Assembly (NCBI GenBank): GCA_959602045.1
Contig: CAUGRT010000002.1
Location: 62,001-126,000 of the forward strand
Source of the DNA: an uncultured Clostridia bacterium
Lineage (GTDB): Bacteria > Bacillota > Clostridia > UBA1381
Reading direction: 5' to 3'
DNA length: 64,000 bases
In this document: positions 43,556 to 51,955 of the stretch, piece by piece
Layout: each line of letters opens with the position of its first letter
Numbering within the stretch: position 1 is the first letter of the stretch
Made by a program: the position numbers and the translations under genes
Notes under the pieces: generated by a model
The model's input: the letters and a program-made list of their open reading frames with translations, nothing else
Databases searched by the model: none
What the model was told of the DNA's origin: nothing

Positions 43556-44410
43556 ATGGGTTTTTATATTCGTTTTCCGAACGGTCTGAAAAAGGCGGTT
43601 ACTTTAAGCTATGACGACGGTGTACGCCAGGATAGAAAATTATTGAAAATTCTAAATCAATACGGATTAAAATGTACCTTTAATATCAACAGCGGCTGTT
43701 TTGATCCGACCGCGAAATTTGATGCCGCCGAGGGCAGAATGAGCAAGGAAGAAATTTTAGCGTTTATCAAGGATTTACCGCATGAAATCGCACTGCACGG
43801 GTTATATCATGAGTGGGATCATCTATTGCCGAACAATATGATGGCGGATGAAATCATTCAGGATCGGAAAAATCTCGAAAAGCTGACCGGAAAGATCACG
43901 CGCGGCATGGCATATCCGTTCGGCGCACTGAATGACCGGTTGATCGAGTGTCTGAAAATGTGCGGTATTGTTTATTCCAGAACCACCGCCGCATCTGAAA
44001 ACTTTAATCTGCCGGAGGACTGGCTTCGATTAAACCCGACCTGTCACCACTCTCATCCGCGCCTGTTTGAACTGTGCGATGCCTTCTTAAACGATGACCC
44101 CAAACATGCGCTGATGTTTTATCTTTGGGGACACAGTTACGAATTTGATCGGAATACGGAAAATAACAGCTGGGAGCGGATTGAAAAATTTGCCGAAAAA
44201 ATGAGTGGTCATTCGGATATTTGGTATGCCACCAATATCGAGATTTATAATTATACCGAAGCCTTCAATCGGCTGCTGTTTTCAACGGATGGGTCGATGG
44301 TTTATAATCCGAACTGCATTGATATATGGTTCTGGAGATTTGACGCTTGCCATTGGGGCGAGGAAAAAGACTATTGCGTCAAAGCCGGTCAGACGCTGAT
44401 ACTGGATTGA
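43556..44410 (+). CDS. Polysaccharide deacetylase family protein
   Basis: A 284-residue NodB-homology (CE4-like) protein without a signal peptide. Motif 1 is LSYDDGVRQD, carrying the catalytic and metal-binding Asp pair. Motif 2 is HGLYHEWDHLL, with the metal histidines. Later motifs are MAYPFGALN and HSHPR, and a long C-terminal segment is rich in Trp and aromatic residues. Relatives are annotated as polysaccharide deacetylases of unknown substrate. Ribosome binding is by AAAGGGG. Repeat copy E in the leader could influence expression. Confidence 0.85.
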   Translation: MGFYIRFPNGLKKAVTLSYDDGVRQDRKLLKILNQYGLKCTFNINSGCFDPTAKFDAAEGRMSKEEILAFIKDLPHEIALHGLYHEWDHLLPNNMMADEIIQDRKNLEKLTGKITRGMAYPFGALNDRLIECLKMCGIVYSRTTAASENFNLPEDWLRLNPTCHHSHPRLFELCDAFLNDDPKHALMFYLWGHSYEFDRNTENNSWERIEKFAEKMSGHSDIWYATNIEIYNYTEAFNRLLFSTDGSMVYNPNCIDIWFWRFDACHWGEEKDYCVKAGQTLILD

Positions 44411-44446
44411 TTTCTTTCATATTGAACAAGCGTTGAGAATAATTTC

Positions 44447-44490
44447 ATAAGGATAGAGTTTTCATAAACCCTATCCTTATTTATTTTTTA
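44447..44490 (+). terminator. Terminator of the polysaccharide deacetylase gene
   Basis: A 10-bp stem (ATAAGGATAG with CTATCCTTAT) followed by TTATTTTTT on the plus strand. Confidence 0.85.
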
Positions 44491-44509
44491 CAAAAATGCT
44501 TTCCGATAC

Positions 44510-44538
44510 TTGAATAGTCAAATAAATTGGTATATAAT
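44510..44538 (+). promoter_or_regulatory. Aminotransferase gene promoter
   Basis: Plus-strand TTGAAT (44510-44515) and TATAAT (44533-44538) with a 17-nt spacer. Confidence 0.72.
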
Positions 44539-44580
44539 ATAAAACGATAGAAAATAATCGAAATAGGAGGGAAACTGCTA

Positions 44581-45864
44581 ATGTCAATGCAAGATATGAC
44601 GCGGGAAGAACTATTAGAAGAAAAGAGCAAGGTATTAAAAAAATACGAGGATTTAAAGGCATTAAATCTGAAGTTAAATATGGCAAGAGGAAAGCCCGGA
44701 ACCGATCAGCTGGATCTTTCATCGGGAATCATTGACATTATGCATTCCGATGATCCGATGGTCGGCGCAGACGGAATGGATTTTCGGAATTACGGAGTTC
44801 TGGACGGAGTTGCGGAATGTAAGAAGCTGATGGCTGATATGTTGGGTACCGTTCCGGAGCAGGTTATCGTATACGGAAACTCCTCCTTGAATATCATGTA
44901 TGACACGGTTTCCCGTTCCATGACGCACGGGGTAATGGGATCAACTCCCTGGATGAAACTGAATCATCCTGTAAAGTTTTTATGTCCCGTTCCCGGCTAT
45001 GACAGACACTTTGCCGTAACGGAATTTTTTGGGGTTGAGATGATCAACATTCCCATGAACAGCGACGGCCCCGATATGGATATGGTGGAAAAGCTCGTCA
45101 ACAGCGATGAAAGCGTAAAAGGAATCTGGTGCGTACCGAAGTACTCCAATCCGACCGGTATTACATATTCCGATGAGGTTGTTCGGCGGATGGCGGCATT
45201 AAAGCCGGCGGCAGAAGACTTCAGAATTTATTGGGATAACGCTTACGGAATCCACGATCTTTATCCGGATGATCAAGATACACTTTTAAATATTTTGGAT
45301 GAGTGTGAGAAAGCAGGAAATCCGGATATGGTATATGTATTCGGTTCAACTTCAAAGATTTCCCTGCCGGGCAGCGGTATTGCGGCAATTGCCTCCTCCC
45401 CTGCCAATATTGCATTTATTAAAAAGCAAATGACAATCCAAACGATCGGTCACGATAAATTGAACCAGATGCGCCATGTTAAATTCTTTGGCGATATTAA
45501 CGGTATGAAGAAGCATATGCAAAAGCACGCTGATTTCATTCGTCCGAAATTCGAAACCGTTTTAAAAGCCTTTGAGGAAAACCTCGGCGGATTGGGAATC
45601 AGCTCCTGGACAAAGCCAAAGGGCGGATATTTCATTTCATTCAATACATTGGAAGGCTGTGCAAAGCGCGTTGTGGCTTTATGTGCAGAAGCCGGTGTTG
45701 TTACAACGGGGGCCGGAGCAACGTATCCTTACAACAATGATCCGACCGATTCCAACATTCGTGTTGCACCTACTCTGCCGTCACCGAAAGAGTTAGAACA
45801 GGCATGCGAAGTATTCGTTACAAGCGTCAAACTGGCAAGCCTTGAAAAGCTGCTTGCAGATTAA
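44581..45864 (+). CDS. Class I aminotransferase, aspartate aminotransferase-like (Ic subgroup)
   Basis: A 427-residue pyridoxal-phosphate enzyme of the PF12897-type aspartate aminotransferase group, which resembles MocR aminotransferase domains. It begins with a Glu/Lys-rich helix and LNLKLNMARGKPGTDQLDLS, the family mark. The cofactor lysine is in VFGSTSKISLPGSGIA, the Asp that contacts the pyridine nitrogen is probably in IYWDNAYGIHDL, and the substrate arginine is in SNIRVAPTLP. GGAGG lies 10 nt before the ATG. It would exchange amino groups between aspartate and 2-oxoglutarate. The exact substrates are inferred. Confidence 0.9.
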   Translation: MSMQDMTREELLEEKSKVLKKYEDLKALNLKLNMARGKPGTDQLDLSSGIIDIMHSDDPMVGADGMDFRNYGVLDGVAECKKLMADMLGTVPEQVIVYGNSSLNIMYDTVSRSMTHGVMGSTPWMKLNHPVKFLCPVPGYDRHFAVTEFFGVEMINIPMNSDGPDMDMVEKLVNSDESVKGIWCVPKYSNPTGITYSDEVVRRMAALKPAAEDFRIYWDNAYGIHDLYPDDQDTLLNILDECEKAGNPDMVYVFGSTSKISLPGSGIAAIASSPANIAFIKKQMTIQTIGHDKLNQMRHVKFFGDINGMKKHMQKHADFIRPKFETVLKAFEENLGGLGISSWTKPKGGYFISFNTLEGCAKRVVALCAEAGVVTTGAGATYPYNNDPTDSNIRVAPTLPSPKELEQACEVFVTSVKLASLEKLLAD

Positions 45865-45923
45865 TTTCACCAATTTGAAATCGCTGTGAAAGAATTTGAT
45901 ATTCATAAAAATGAATAAATTTT

Positions 45924-45968
45924 AAAAACCTCCATAAGATAGATAAAACAAGCTTATGGAGGTTTTTT
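45924..45968 (+). terminator. Terminator hairpin that contains the spoVAD ribosome binding site
   Basis: AAACCTCCATAAG pairs with CTTATGGAGGTTT (13 bp), followed by T residues, after the aminotransferase gene. The GGAGG of the 3' arm is also the only ribosome binding site for spoVAD (GTG at 45972, 9 nt away), and the 5' arm carries the complementary CCTCC. Confidence 0.85.
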
Positions 45969-45971
45969 TGC

Positions 45972-46979
45972 GTGAATAAAAGAATCGGAAAACAGACGGT
46001 TGCCTTTGCCCTGCCGCCTGTAATTATCAATGCCGGAGCGGTAGTCGGTCAAAAAGAGGGCGAAGGGCCGCTGCATGAGTCCTTTGATGAAATTCTTTCG
46101 GATGATAAGCTGGGCAAGGACTCCTGGGAAGAAGCGGAAAGCGCTTTACAAAAGCATACGGCAATTTTAACGATGGAGCGTGCGGCTCTGACGCCGAATG
46201 ATATTGACTATGTTCTTGCCGGGGACTTGCTGAACCAGTGCGTAGGCGCCAATTATGGGATGCGTGATTTGGGGATTCCGTTTTTCGGACTGTACGGAGC
46301 CTGCTCAACCATGACGGAAAGCCTTTCGCTCGGCAGTATGCTGATTGACGGCGGCTTTGCGGAACACGTTTTATGCGCCACCTCCAGTCACTTTTGCAGC
46401 GCCGAAAAGCAATTCCGTTATCCGTTGGAATACGGCGGTCAGCGTCCGCCCTCGGCTCAGTGGACAGTCACAGGTTCCGGCTGCGCCATCCTCGGCAGAA
46501 GTGGTGACGGGCCGCGAATCACGCATGTGACAACCGGAAAAATTGTGGATATGGGCGTTACGGACGCGAATAATATGGGTGCCGCAATGGCTCCGGCGGC
46601 ATTGGATACACTGACCGCTCATTTTAATGACATGAATATTGAACCCTCGGAATACGATCTGATTCTTACCGGCGATTTGGGGGTCATCGGTTCGGATATT
46701 TTGGTAAAGCTGATGAATGAAAACGGGTATCCGATTGCCGGAATCCATAACGACTGCGGAAAATTAATTTTTGACATTGACGCACAAGACGTTCACGCCG
46801 GCGGAAGCGGCTGCGGCTGCTGCGGATCGGTGTTTTGCGGACATGTCTACAAATTGTTAAAGCAAAAGAAGCTGAAAAAAATTCTGCTGATGGCAACCGG
46901 TGCGCTGATGAATACGATGTCTGTTCAGCAGGGAGAAAGTATTCCGGCAATCGCCCATGCGGTAGTGATTGAAAGTTGA
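45972..46979 (+). CDS. spoVAD: Stage V sporulation protein AD
   Basis: A 335-residue thiolase-fold protein of the SpoVA complex, which binds and moves dipicolinic acid into the forespore. It starts IGKQTVAFALPPVIINAGAV and has VLAGDLLNQCVGANYGMRDL, LYGACSTMTESLSLG and DVHAGGSGCGCCG, all typical. Translation starts at GTG 45972. The GGAGG lies inside the preceding terminator hairpin, so translation from a read-through transcript would be blocked unless the stem opens. I see no clear sporulation-sigma promoter. spoVAC, normally next to it, is absent here. Confidence 0.95.
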   Translation: MNKRIGKQTVAFALPPVIINAGAVVGQKEGEGPLHESFDEILSDDKLGKDSWEEAESALQKHTAILTMERAALTPNDIDYVLAGDLLNQCVGANYGMRDLGIPFFGLYGACSTMTESLSLGSMLIDGGFAEHVLCATSSHFCSAEKQFRYPLEYGGQRPPSAQWTVTGSGCAILGRSGDGPRITHVTTGKIVDMGVTDANNMGAAMAPAALDTLTAHFNDMNIEPSEYDLILTGDLGVIGSDILVKLMNENGYPIAGIHNDCGKLIFDIDAQDVHAGGSGCGCCGSVFCGHVYKLLKQKKLKKILLMATGALMNTMSVQQGESIPAIAHAVVIES

Positions 46980-47016
46980 ATTTGTGCCGCTGATAGCGGC
47001 GGAATGGAGGTTGAAC

Positions 47017-47373
47017 ATGGATTATCTGAAAGCATTTGTTGTCGGCGGTCTGATCTGCGTGGCAGGGCAGCTGCTGATTGACAAGACAAAGCTGACGCCG
47101 GCGAGAATTTTGGTTTCATTCGTTGTAATCGGCGTATTTTTGCAGCTGATCGGAGTTTATCAATATCTGGTGGATTTCGGCGGTGCAGGCGCAACCGTTC
47201 CGCTGACCGGCTTTGGCTATACGCTGTGCAAGGGTGTGGAAAAAGCCGTTGCGGAAAGCGGCGGCTTGGGCGTACTGACAGGCGGTTTGAAAGCTACTGC
47301 CGGCGGTATCAGTGCGGCAATTATCTTCGGATTTTTAACGGCTGTGATTTTTAAATCCAAACCGAAAAAATAA
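47017..47373 (+). CDS. spoVAE: Stage V sporulation protein AE (SpoVAEB type)
   Basis: A 118-residue polytopic membrane protein with three to four hydrophobic segments, of the SpoVAC/SpoVAEB family. It forms part of the dipicolinic acid channel used in sporulation and germination. Typical pieces are AFVVGGLICVAGQLLIDKT, GVYQYLVDFGGAGATVPLTG and LGVLTGGLKATAGGISAAI. I chose the ATG at 47017, 7 nt after GGAGG. It follows spoVAD by 37 nt and ends in a bidirectional terminator. Confidence 0.92.
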   Translation: MDYLKAFVVGGLICVAGQLLIDKTKLTPARILVSFVVIGVFLQLIGVYQYLVDFGGAGATVPLTGFGYTLCKGVEKAVAESGGLGVLTGGLKATAGGISAAIIFGFLTAVIFKSKPKK

Positions 47374-47374
47374 A

Positions 47375-47403
47375 TAAAAGGGGGCTATAACCCCCTTTTA
47401 TTT
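47375..47403. terminator. Bidirectional terminator between spoVAE and larC
   Basis: AAAAGGGGG and CCCCCTTTT form a 9-bp stem with a 6-nt loop and T-rich flanks on both sides. The larC stop codon (47398-47400) lies in its arm. Confidence 0.88.
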
Positions 47404-48576
47404 CATTAATTTATGTTGCATAATATATACCGGAGTTTCCTGTTCTCTTGCGATTCTCCGAACATCTTCAAAGCTTACTTTATCTTTTCGTGTGCCAAAG
47501 CCTGCCGCATGCTGCACCTGAACCGAACCATACGGCGTTGCACATTCCTCCATCCCGGTATCCATGGTATAGCGTACCAATGCCACATGCCGCACCTCGG
47601 TTGCCGTGGTGTGTTTGAGCATCAAACCGGCAAACTTCTCTGCGTCTTCATAACCGCACAAACAATTCAGCATAAAAGCCGGATGATGCTTTTTATTGAA
47701 AATCGGCACGGTATAAACATCCAATGCCCCATTTTCCGTCAGAATATCGGCTGCCTCTGCCAACATTTCAGGTGTCATATCATCCAGATTGGCTCTTAGC
47801 TCGACTGTTTCGGTTTTCGGAGAAACGCTTTTTTTATCGAAGGTATCTCCCAAAAATACGCGCATACAATTCGCACGGTCAAGGTTCTTCCGTCCCACAC
47901 CAATTCCTGTTTTTGGGGTCGGCATTTCCGGCATCGTCCCGAAATCCGTTGCGAAAATCTTCAGTAATGCCGCACCGATCGGCGAACAGAGTTCTTCCTC
48001 AATCTCACCGCCATAGGATGGGATTCCCCGCAGCAGCTCCGTCAGGGACGGAGACGGAATCGGTAAAGAACCGTATTTGGTTTGAACCGCTCCGGTTCCT
48101 GTACAAATTGGGGAAACAATCACATTTTCCGCGCCGATGATTTCCATCAGCATGCAAACTCCGGTAATCGTGGCAATCGCGTCAAGCTGTGCGATTTCAT
48201 GAAAATGAACATCCTCCGTGGATTTTCCCCTTACCTTCGACTTCGCCTCCGCCAGCTCATGATACACCGCAAGAATCTGTGATTTCAGCTGTGGTGTTAC
48301 GGGAAGATCACGAATAACAGTACGGATATTCTCTAACTTGGTATCGCGATGCGACCGATGCCCGGAGCTTTCCTTTCGCTCATCCATCCGAACACTCACA
48401 CTCGTTCCGGCAATACCACATGTTTGTGCCGCATAGCTTTTCACGCGTACCCCCGGCAAGCCCAAACGGTTCATGCGTTCCAGAAAATGATCCTTTTCCT
48501 CAATCAATTCAAACAGCGCCGACAGCAGCATGCTCCCGGACGCGCCCATATTACATTCGATGTAAAGCGTTTTCAC
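47398..48576 (-). CDS. larC: Nickel pincer cofactor biosynthesis protein LarC
   Basis: A 392-residue LarC, the CTP-dependent nickel insertase that completes the nickel-pincer nucleotide cofactor of lactate racemase and related enzymes. It begins LYIECNMGASGSMLLSAL. Conserved are VHFHEIAQLDAIATITGVC, ICTGTGAVQTKYGSLPIP and GIGVGRKNL, with the C-terminal half starting ELRANLDDMTPEML. In lactobacilli larC is split by a programmed frameshift. Here it is one uninterrupted frame. larA, larB and larE are not in this window. Confidence 0.93.
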   Translation of the reverse strand: MKTLYIECNMGASGSMLLSALFELIEEKDHFLERMNRLGLPGVRVKSYAAQTCGIAGTSVSVRMDERKESSGHRSHRDTKLENIRTVIRDLPVTPQLKSQILAVYHELAEAKSKVRGKSTEDVHFHEIAQLDAIATITGVCMLMEIIGAENVIVSPICTGTGAVQTKYGSLPIPSPSLTELLRGIPSYGGEIEEELCSPIGAALLKIFATDFGTMPEMPTPKTGIGVGRKNLDRANCMRVFLGDTFDKKSVSPKTETVELRANLDDMTPEMLAEAADILTENGALDVYTVPIFNKKHHPAFMLNCLCGYEDAEKFAGLMLKHTTATEVRHVALVRYTMDTGMEECATPYGSVQVQHAAGFGTRKDKVSFEDVRRIAREQETPVYIMQHKLMK

Positions 48577-48606
48577 CGTTGTGTCATCCCCTTCTGTAAA
48601 TCACAA

Positions 48607-48640
48607 ACAAAAAACTGCCGCACATTCCGCCGCGGCAGCA
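48607..48640 (-). terminator. ireB terminator
   Basis: On the minus strand, CTGCCGC pairs with GCGGCAG around a 10-nt loop, followed by TTTTTTG. It overlaps the short gap before larC. Confidence 0.78.
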
Positions 48641-48644
48641 ATTG

Positions 48645-48896
48645 TCATATATTCTTGACGTAATTCTTTACAAATTCCTCTAACAATTCATCCCGTTCGA
48701 TTTTTACGATCAGACCTCTTGCCCCATTATAACTGGTTATGTATGTCGGATCTCCGGAAAGAATGTAACCTACCATCTGACTAATCGGATCGTAACCCTT
48801 TATCTTTAATGCTTCATAAACCTTCATGACAATATCGCGTACTTCCTGCGCCTTATCAAATTCCAAGTTTATTTTCATCGTCTCATTGAATTCCAT
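48645..48896 (-). CDS. ireB: IreB family regulatory phosphoprotein (UPF0297)
   Basis: An 83-residue IreB-like protein. In Enterococcus, IreB is a substrate of the Ser/Thr kinase IreK and affects cephalosporin resistance. Here [21 protein letters not shown] and [21 protein letters not shown] are near-invariant family sequence. The N-terminus ([13 protein letters not shown]) contains a threonine at the position phosphorylated in the family. AAAGGGTGATAAC precedes the ATG. The usual neighbours ruvX and the DUF1292 gene are not adjacent. Confidence 0.92.
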   Translation of the reverse strand: MEFNETMKINLEFDKAQEVRDIVMKVYEALKIKGYDPISQMVGYILSGDPTYITSYNGARGLIVKIERDELLEEFVKNYVKNI

Positions 48897-48978
48897 TTTG
48901 TTATCACCCTTTCATCTTATAACATTCTTAACCACCGCACCTCTCTGCGGATTGATGTTGCTGATAGATTCACTTATA

Positions 48979-49007
48979 ATGATATTACATTTTCATGAAA
49001 AATTCAA
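48979..49007 (-). promoter_or_regulatory. ireB promoter with palindrome in the spacer
   Basis: Minus-strand TTGAAT (49002-49007) and TATCAT (48979-48984) with a 17-nt spacer. The spacer contains the perfect palindrome TTTTCATGAAAA (48990-49001). A second TTTCATGAAA lies at 49064-49073. A repressor could bind between -35 and -10. No regulator is identified. Confidence 0.6.
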
Positions 49008-49119
49008 GTCTTTTTATAAAAAATTTATAAATTCTTTAAAATTTGTTCGCTTCAGCACTGAAATTTCATGAAAATTTTCTGCTTTGCTGCCGATTTCATA
49101 CAAAACCGCTTGCTTTTAC

Positions 49120-50358
49120 CTAAAAAATATCATCCAATTTTGTAATCGGACCTACTGCCGCCACCGACAAGGTTGCTTCATCCAGAACTCTATCAATGAT
49201 TTCCGCAACGCTATCCGCATTGACCGCCTCAATTTTTTGAATGGTTTCCTCGCAAGTGCAAATCGGCTTGTTCAAAAGCAGTGAACGCCCTGCCGCCTGC
49301 ATTCTTGCGCCGGTGCTTTCATAGCTGAGAATATAGCTGCCCTTGAGCTGTTCCTTTGCCTTTTCAATCTCCTGTTCACTCAGCTTATCGCGGCGGATTG
49401 TCTGAATCTCACGGTCAATCAATTCTGCCACCTGTTTCAGATTTTCCGGACTCATACCGGCTGAAATATCAAAAATCCCCGTCCCGATATAAGCGCTGTG
49501 TCCTGCACCAATTGAATAAACCAATCCCCGTTTTTCCCGAATATTCTGAAAAAGCCGCGAGGACATTCCGCTGCCAAAGACATTATTGAACACCAGCAGA
49601 CTATACACCGATTCATCATATACATCAATCCCGTTAAACGCCACCGCCAGCTGAACCTGTTCAATATCCTTGGTTTTCAGGATTCTTCCAGGCGCATAAG
49701 CCGCCGGGAAAATAGCCGGCAGCTCCCGGCTCAGCTCCTGTGAACCAAAATACTGCTCCAACACCTCAAACAGCTGCTCCGTATAATTTCCCGAAACGGA
49801 AATCACGATATTTTTACCGGTATAGTGCGACTGCATATAAGCGCGCATCCGCTCTGACGTAATCGCAGCCAGGCTTTCCGGCGTACCGAGAATATTCTGC
49901 CCCATAGAAGAATCCTTCCATATCGCCTCATACAGCAAATCATAAACAAGATCCTCCGGACTATCCTCATATAAGCTGATTTCCTCCGTAATCACGCGCC
50001 GCTCCAATGCCATATCCTGCTCCGTAAGCAAAGAATGAAACAAAATATCCGATAGAATATCTGCGGCAAGTCCCACATGCTCGTCCAACGTTTTGGTATA
50101 AAAGCAAGTGTATTCGCGTGTGGTAAAAGCATTAAGCTGTCCGCCTACTGCGTCTACCTCTGCCGCAATATCCCGTGCGCTCCGTTTTTCCGTTCCCTTA
50201 AACAGCATATGCTCAATAAAATGAGATATTCCGTTTTCCGATAAATTTTCATACCGCGAGCCGTTTCCGACCCATACGCCCATTGAAACAGAGTGCAGAT
50301 ACGGTATTTTTTCGGCAACAATGCGGATGCCGTTTTGCAGTGTTTTATATTCGTACAT
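49120..50358 (-). CDS. M16 family zinc peptidase (processing-peptidase-like)
   Basis: A 412-residue M16 protease. The inverted zinc motif HFIEHMLFKGT (HxxEH) is followed by a downstream glutamate in RRVITEEISLYEDSPEDL. A second, inactive M16 domain forms the C-terminal half (VFGSGMSSRLFQNIREKRGLV). The N-terminus TLQNGIRIVAEKIPYLHSVS is typical of the YmxG/MlpA-type protein of Firmicutes. It lies 38 nt after cca and may share its transcript. The substrate is unknown. Confidence 0.93.
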   Translation of the reverse strand: MYEYKTLQNGIRIVAEKIPYLHSVSMGVWVGNGSRYENLSENGISHFIEHMLFKGTEKRSARDIAAEVDAVGGQLNAFTTREYTCFYTKTLDEHVGLAADILSDILFHSLLTEQDMALERRVITEEISLYEDSPEDLVYDLLYEAIWKDSSMGQNILGTPESLAAITSERMRAYMQSHYTGKNIVISVSGNYTEQLFEVLEQYFGSQELSRELPAIFPAAYAPGRILKTKDIEQVQLAVAFNGIDVYDESVYSLLVFNNVFGSGMSSRLFQNIREKRGLVYSIGAGHSAYIGTGIFDISAGMSPENLKQVAELIDREIQTIRRDKLSEQEIEKAKEQLKGSYILSYESTGARMQAAGRSLLLNKPICTCEETIQKIEAVNADSVAEIIDRVLDEATLSVAAVGPITKLDDIF

Positions 50359-50395
50359 AAATTACCTCTTTATGATCGGGCAATGCCCTTGTCCT

Positions 50396-51742
50396 TTAAT
50401 TAAAAAATAAATTCGTTTTTATTTCAGCGGCGCGTCTGAGCAAATACGCCCGATTATTCAGCGCCGGATTAATGATAACCTCCTCGGTCAGCTGCCGCAG
50501 CGCTTCTCCGACAGCACGCCCCGGACGATAGCCGGATTTGAGCAAATCGCGCCCGTTAATCACCAAATCGCAGACACGATAAGGCTCGTTGGCAGATATA
50601 ACGGCTTCATACAGTTCCTCAACCGCGTCCAATTTTTTCTTTTTCTCGGCAAAGCATGCCGGACTTTTCGCCCGATTATCGGCGGTTTGCAAAAGCAAAA
50701 GCTTTTGAAACAGCACCGGCCCCGTTTTTGCCATCATTCGCTTGACTGCCGGAGCGGATGCGTCAATCCGCACATCATGATTCTCGATCAGCACCACAAT
50801 ATCCCGAATCGTATCGTTATCCATACGCAGACGATGGAGAACATCGTTCGCGATTCGCCGACTTTCCCGATGATGTCCGTAAAAATGAATAATGCCGTTG
50901 GAATCGGTACTGGAGGTCCAGGGCTTTCCGACATCATGCAGCAGTGCCGCCCAACGCAACACCAAATCCGGCGGCGTATTCCGTACCGTATGCATGATAT
51001 GCTCCCCTACATCATAGATATGAAACCGATTTTTCTGCGGCTCACCGAAGCAGCGATCCAGCTGCGGAAGAATATATTTCAGCAATCCCAGTTCATGCAG
51101 CACTCTGAAATGATCGGGATTTTCGGAAAGCAGGATTTTATTCAGCTCCTCAATAATACGCTCATTGCTGACGCGCTTAATCAAAACCGCATACTTGCGG
51201 ATCGCGCGCTCGGTCTGTTCCTCAATCTGAAACCCGAATACCGCACTGAACCGCACCGCACGCAGCATCCGCAGAGCGTCCTCCTTAAAGCGCTGTTCCG
51301 CATCCCCCACGCAGCGAATCACACGCTGATGAATATCACGGCGACCGCAAAAAAAGTCCAGCAGTCCCTCGCTGTCGTTATAGGACATCGCGTTAATCGT
51401 AAAATCACGGCGCATACAATCGTCCCGAACGCTGCTGACAAACTGCACAGACGCAGGATGTCTGCCATCGGTATACTGACCGTCCCGGCGAAAGGTCGTG
51501 ACCTCATAGCCGGTTTTATTGATAATCACCGTAACGGTTCCATGCTGAATCCCGGTATCAATGGTTCGTTTAAAAAGCCGCTTGACCTCCTCCGGCAACG
51601 CGCTCGTGGAAATATCGTAGTCATGCGGAACTCTGCCCATAATCAAATCCCGTACCGCACCGCCGGAAACAAACGCAAAAAAGCCGCTTCGATGAAGTCG
51701 GTCAAGAATATATTTCACATTGTCCGGAAGTGAAAGACGCAT
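50396..51742 (-). CDS. cca: CCA tRNA nucleotidyltransferase with HD domain
   Basis: A 448-residue enzyme that adds or repairs the 3' CCA of tRNAs. The class II nucleotidyltransferase head has FAFVSGGAVRDLIMGR and the catalytic HDYD (DxD). RRDFTINAMSYN and EEDALRMLRAVRFS-like KEDALRMLRAVRFSAVFG follow. An HD phosphohydrolase domain (RWAALLHDVGKPW) sits in the middle, and a C-terminal tail has LLKSGYRPGRAVGEAL. The start lies 42 nt from a promoter -10. Confidence 0.95.
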   Translation of the reverse strand: MRLSLPDNVKYILDRLHRSGFFAFVSGGAVRDLIMGRVPHDYDISTSALPEEVKRLFKRTIDTGIQHGTVTVIINKTGYEVTTFRRDGQYTDGRHPASVQFVSSVRDDCMRRDFTINAMSYNDSEGLLDFFCGRRDIHQRVIRCVGDAEQRFKEDALRMLRAVRFSAVFGFQIEEQTERAIRKYAVLIKRVSNERIIEELNKILLSENPDHFRVLHELGLLKYILPQLDRCFGEPQKNRFHIYDVGEHIMHTVRNTPPDLVLRWAALLHDVGKPWTSSTDSNGIIHFYGHHRESRRIANDVLHRLRMDNDTIRDIVVLIENHDVRIDASAPAVKRMMAKTGPVLFQKLLLLQTADNRAKSPACFAEKKKKLDAVEELYEAVISANEPYRVCDLVINGRDLLKSGYRPGRAVGEALRQLTEEVIINPALNNRAYLLRRAAEIKTNLFFN

Positions 51743-51783
51743 AGCTGTTACCCCGATCTGTTTTGATTCAAAATTCTGTTTCT

Positions 51784-51813
51784 ATTATACTCTGTTTGAT
51801 AGTATTCTGTCAA
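51784..51813 (-). promoter_or_regulatory. cca promoter
   Basis: Minus-strand TTGACA (51808-51813) and TATAAT (51784-51789) with an 18-nt spacer. Confidence 0.78.
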
Positions 51814-51897
51814 GTCGCAAGGGCGAATTTTTTCATGATTCCGCAGAAGTCCGCATATACTGGAAAGCGGCGCGGATTTTTATGTATACTTTTGATA

Positions 51898-51927
51898 TTG
51901 ATTTTACTGTACTGTCTATGATATAAT
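51898..51927 (+). promoter_or_regulatory. cobB promoter
   Basis: Plus-strand TTGATT (51898-51903) and TATAAT (51922-51927) with an 18-nt spacer. TATGA before the -10 matches the TRTGn extension. No cobalamin riboswitch is visible in the short leader. Confidence 0.7.
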
Positions 51928-51955
51928 AATAGTGAGAATTGGAGAGTGATAGTAA

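Noticed and set aside
45870..45930. SigmaG-type promoter for spoVAD
   Set aside because: A CATAAAA near 45904 has no matching -35 at the required distance.
47398..48576. Programmed frameshift in larC
   Set aside because: Both halves of LarC are in one uninterrupted frame here.
51814..51955. Cobalamin riboswitch before the cobyrinate synthase gene
   Set aside because: The predicted leader is about 20 nt, and no B12-box-like sequence is present.
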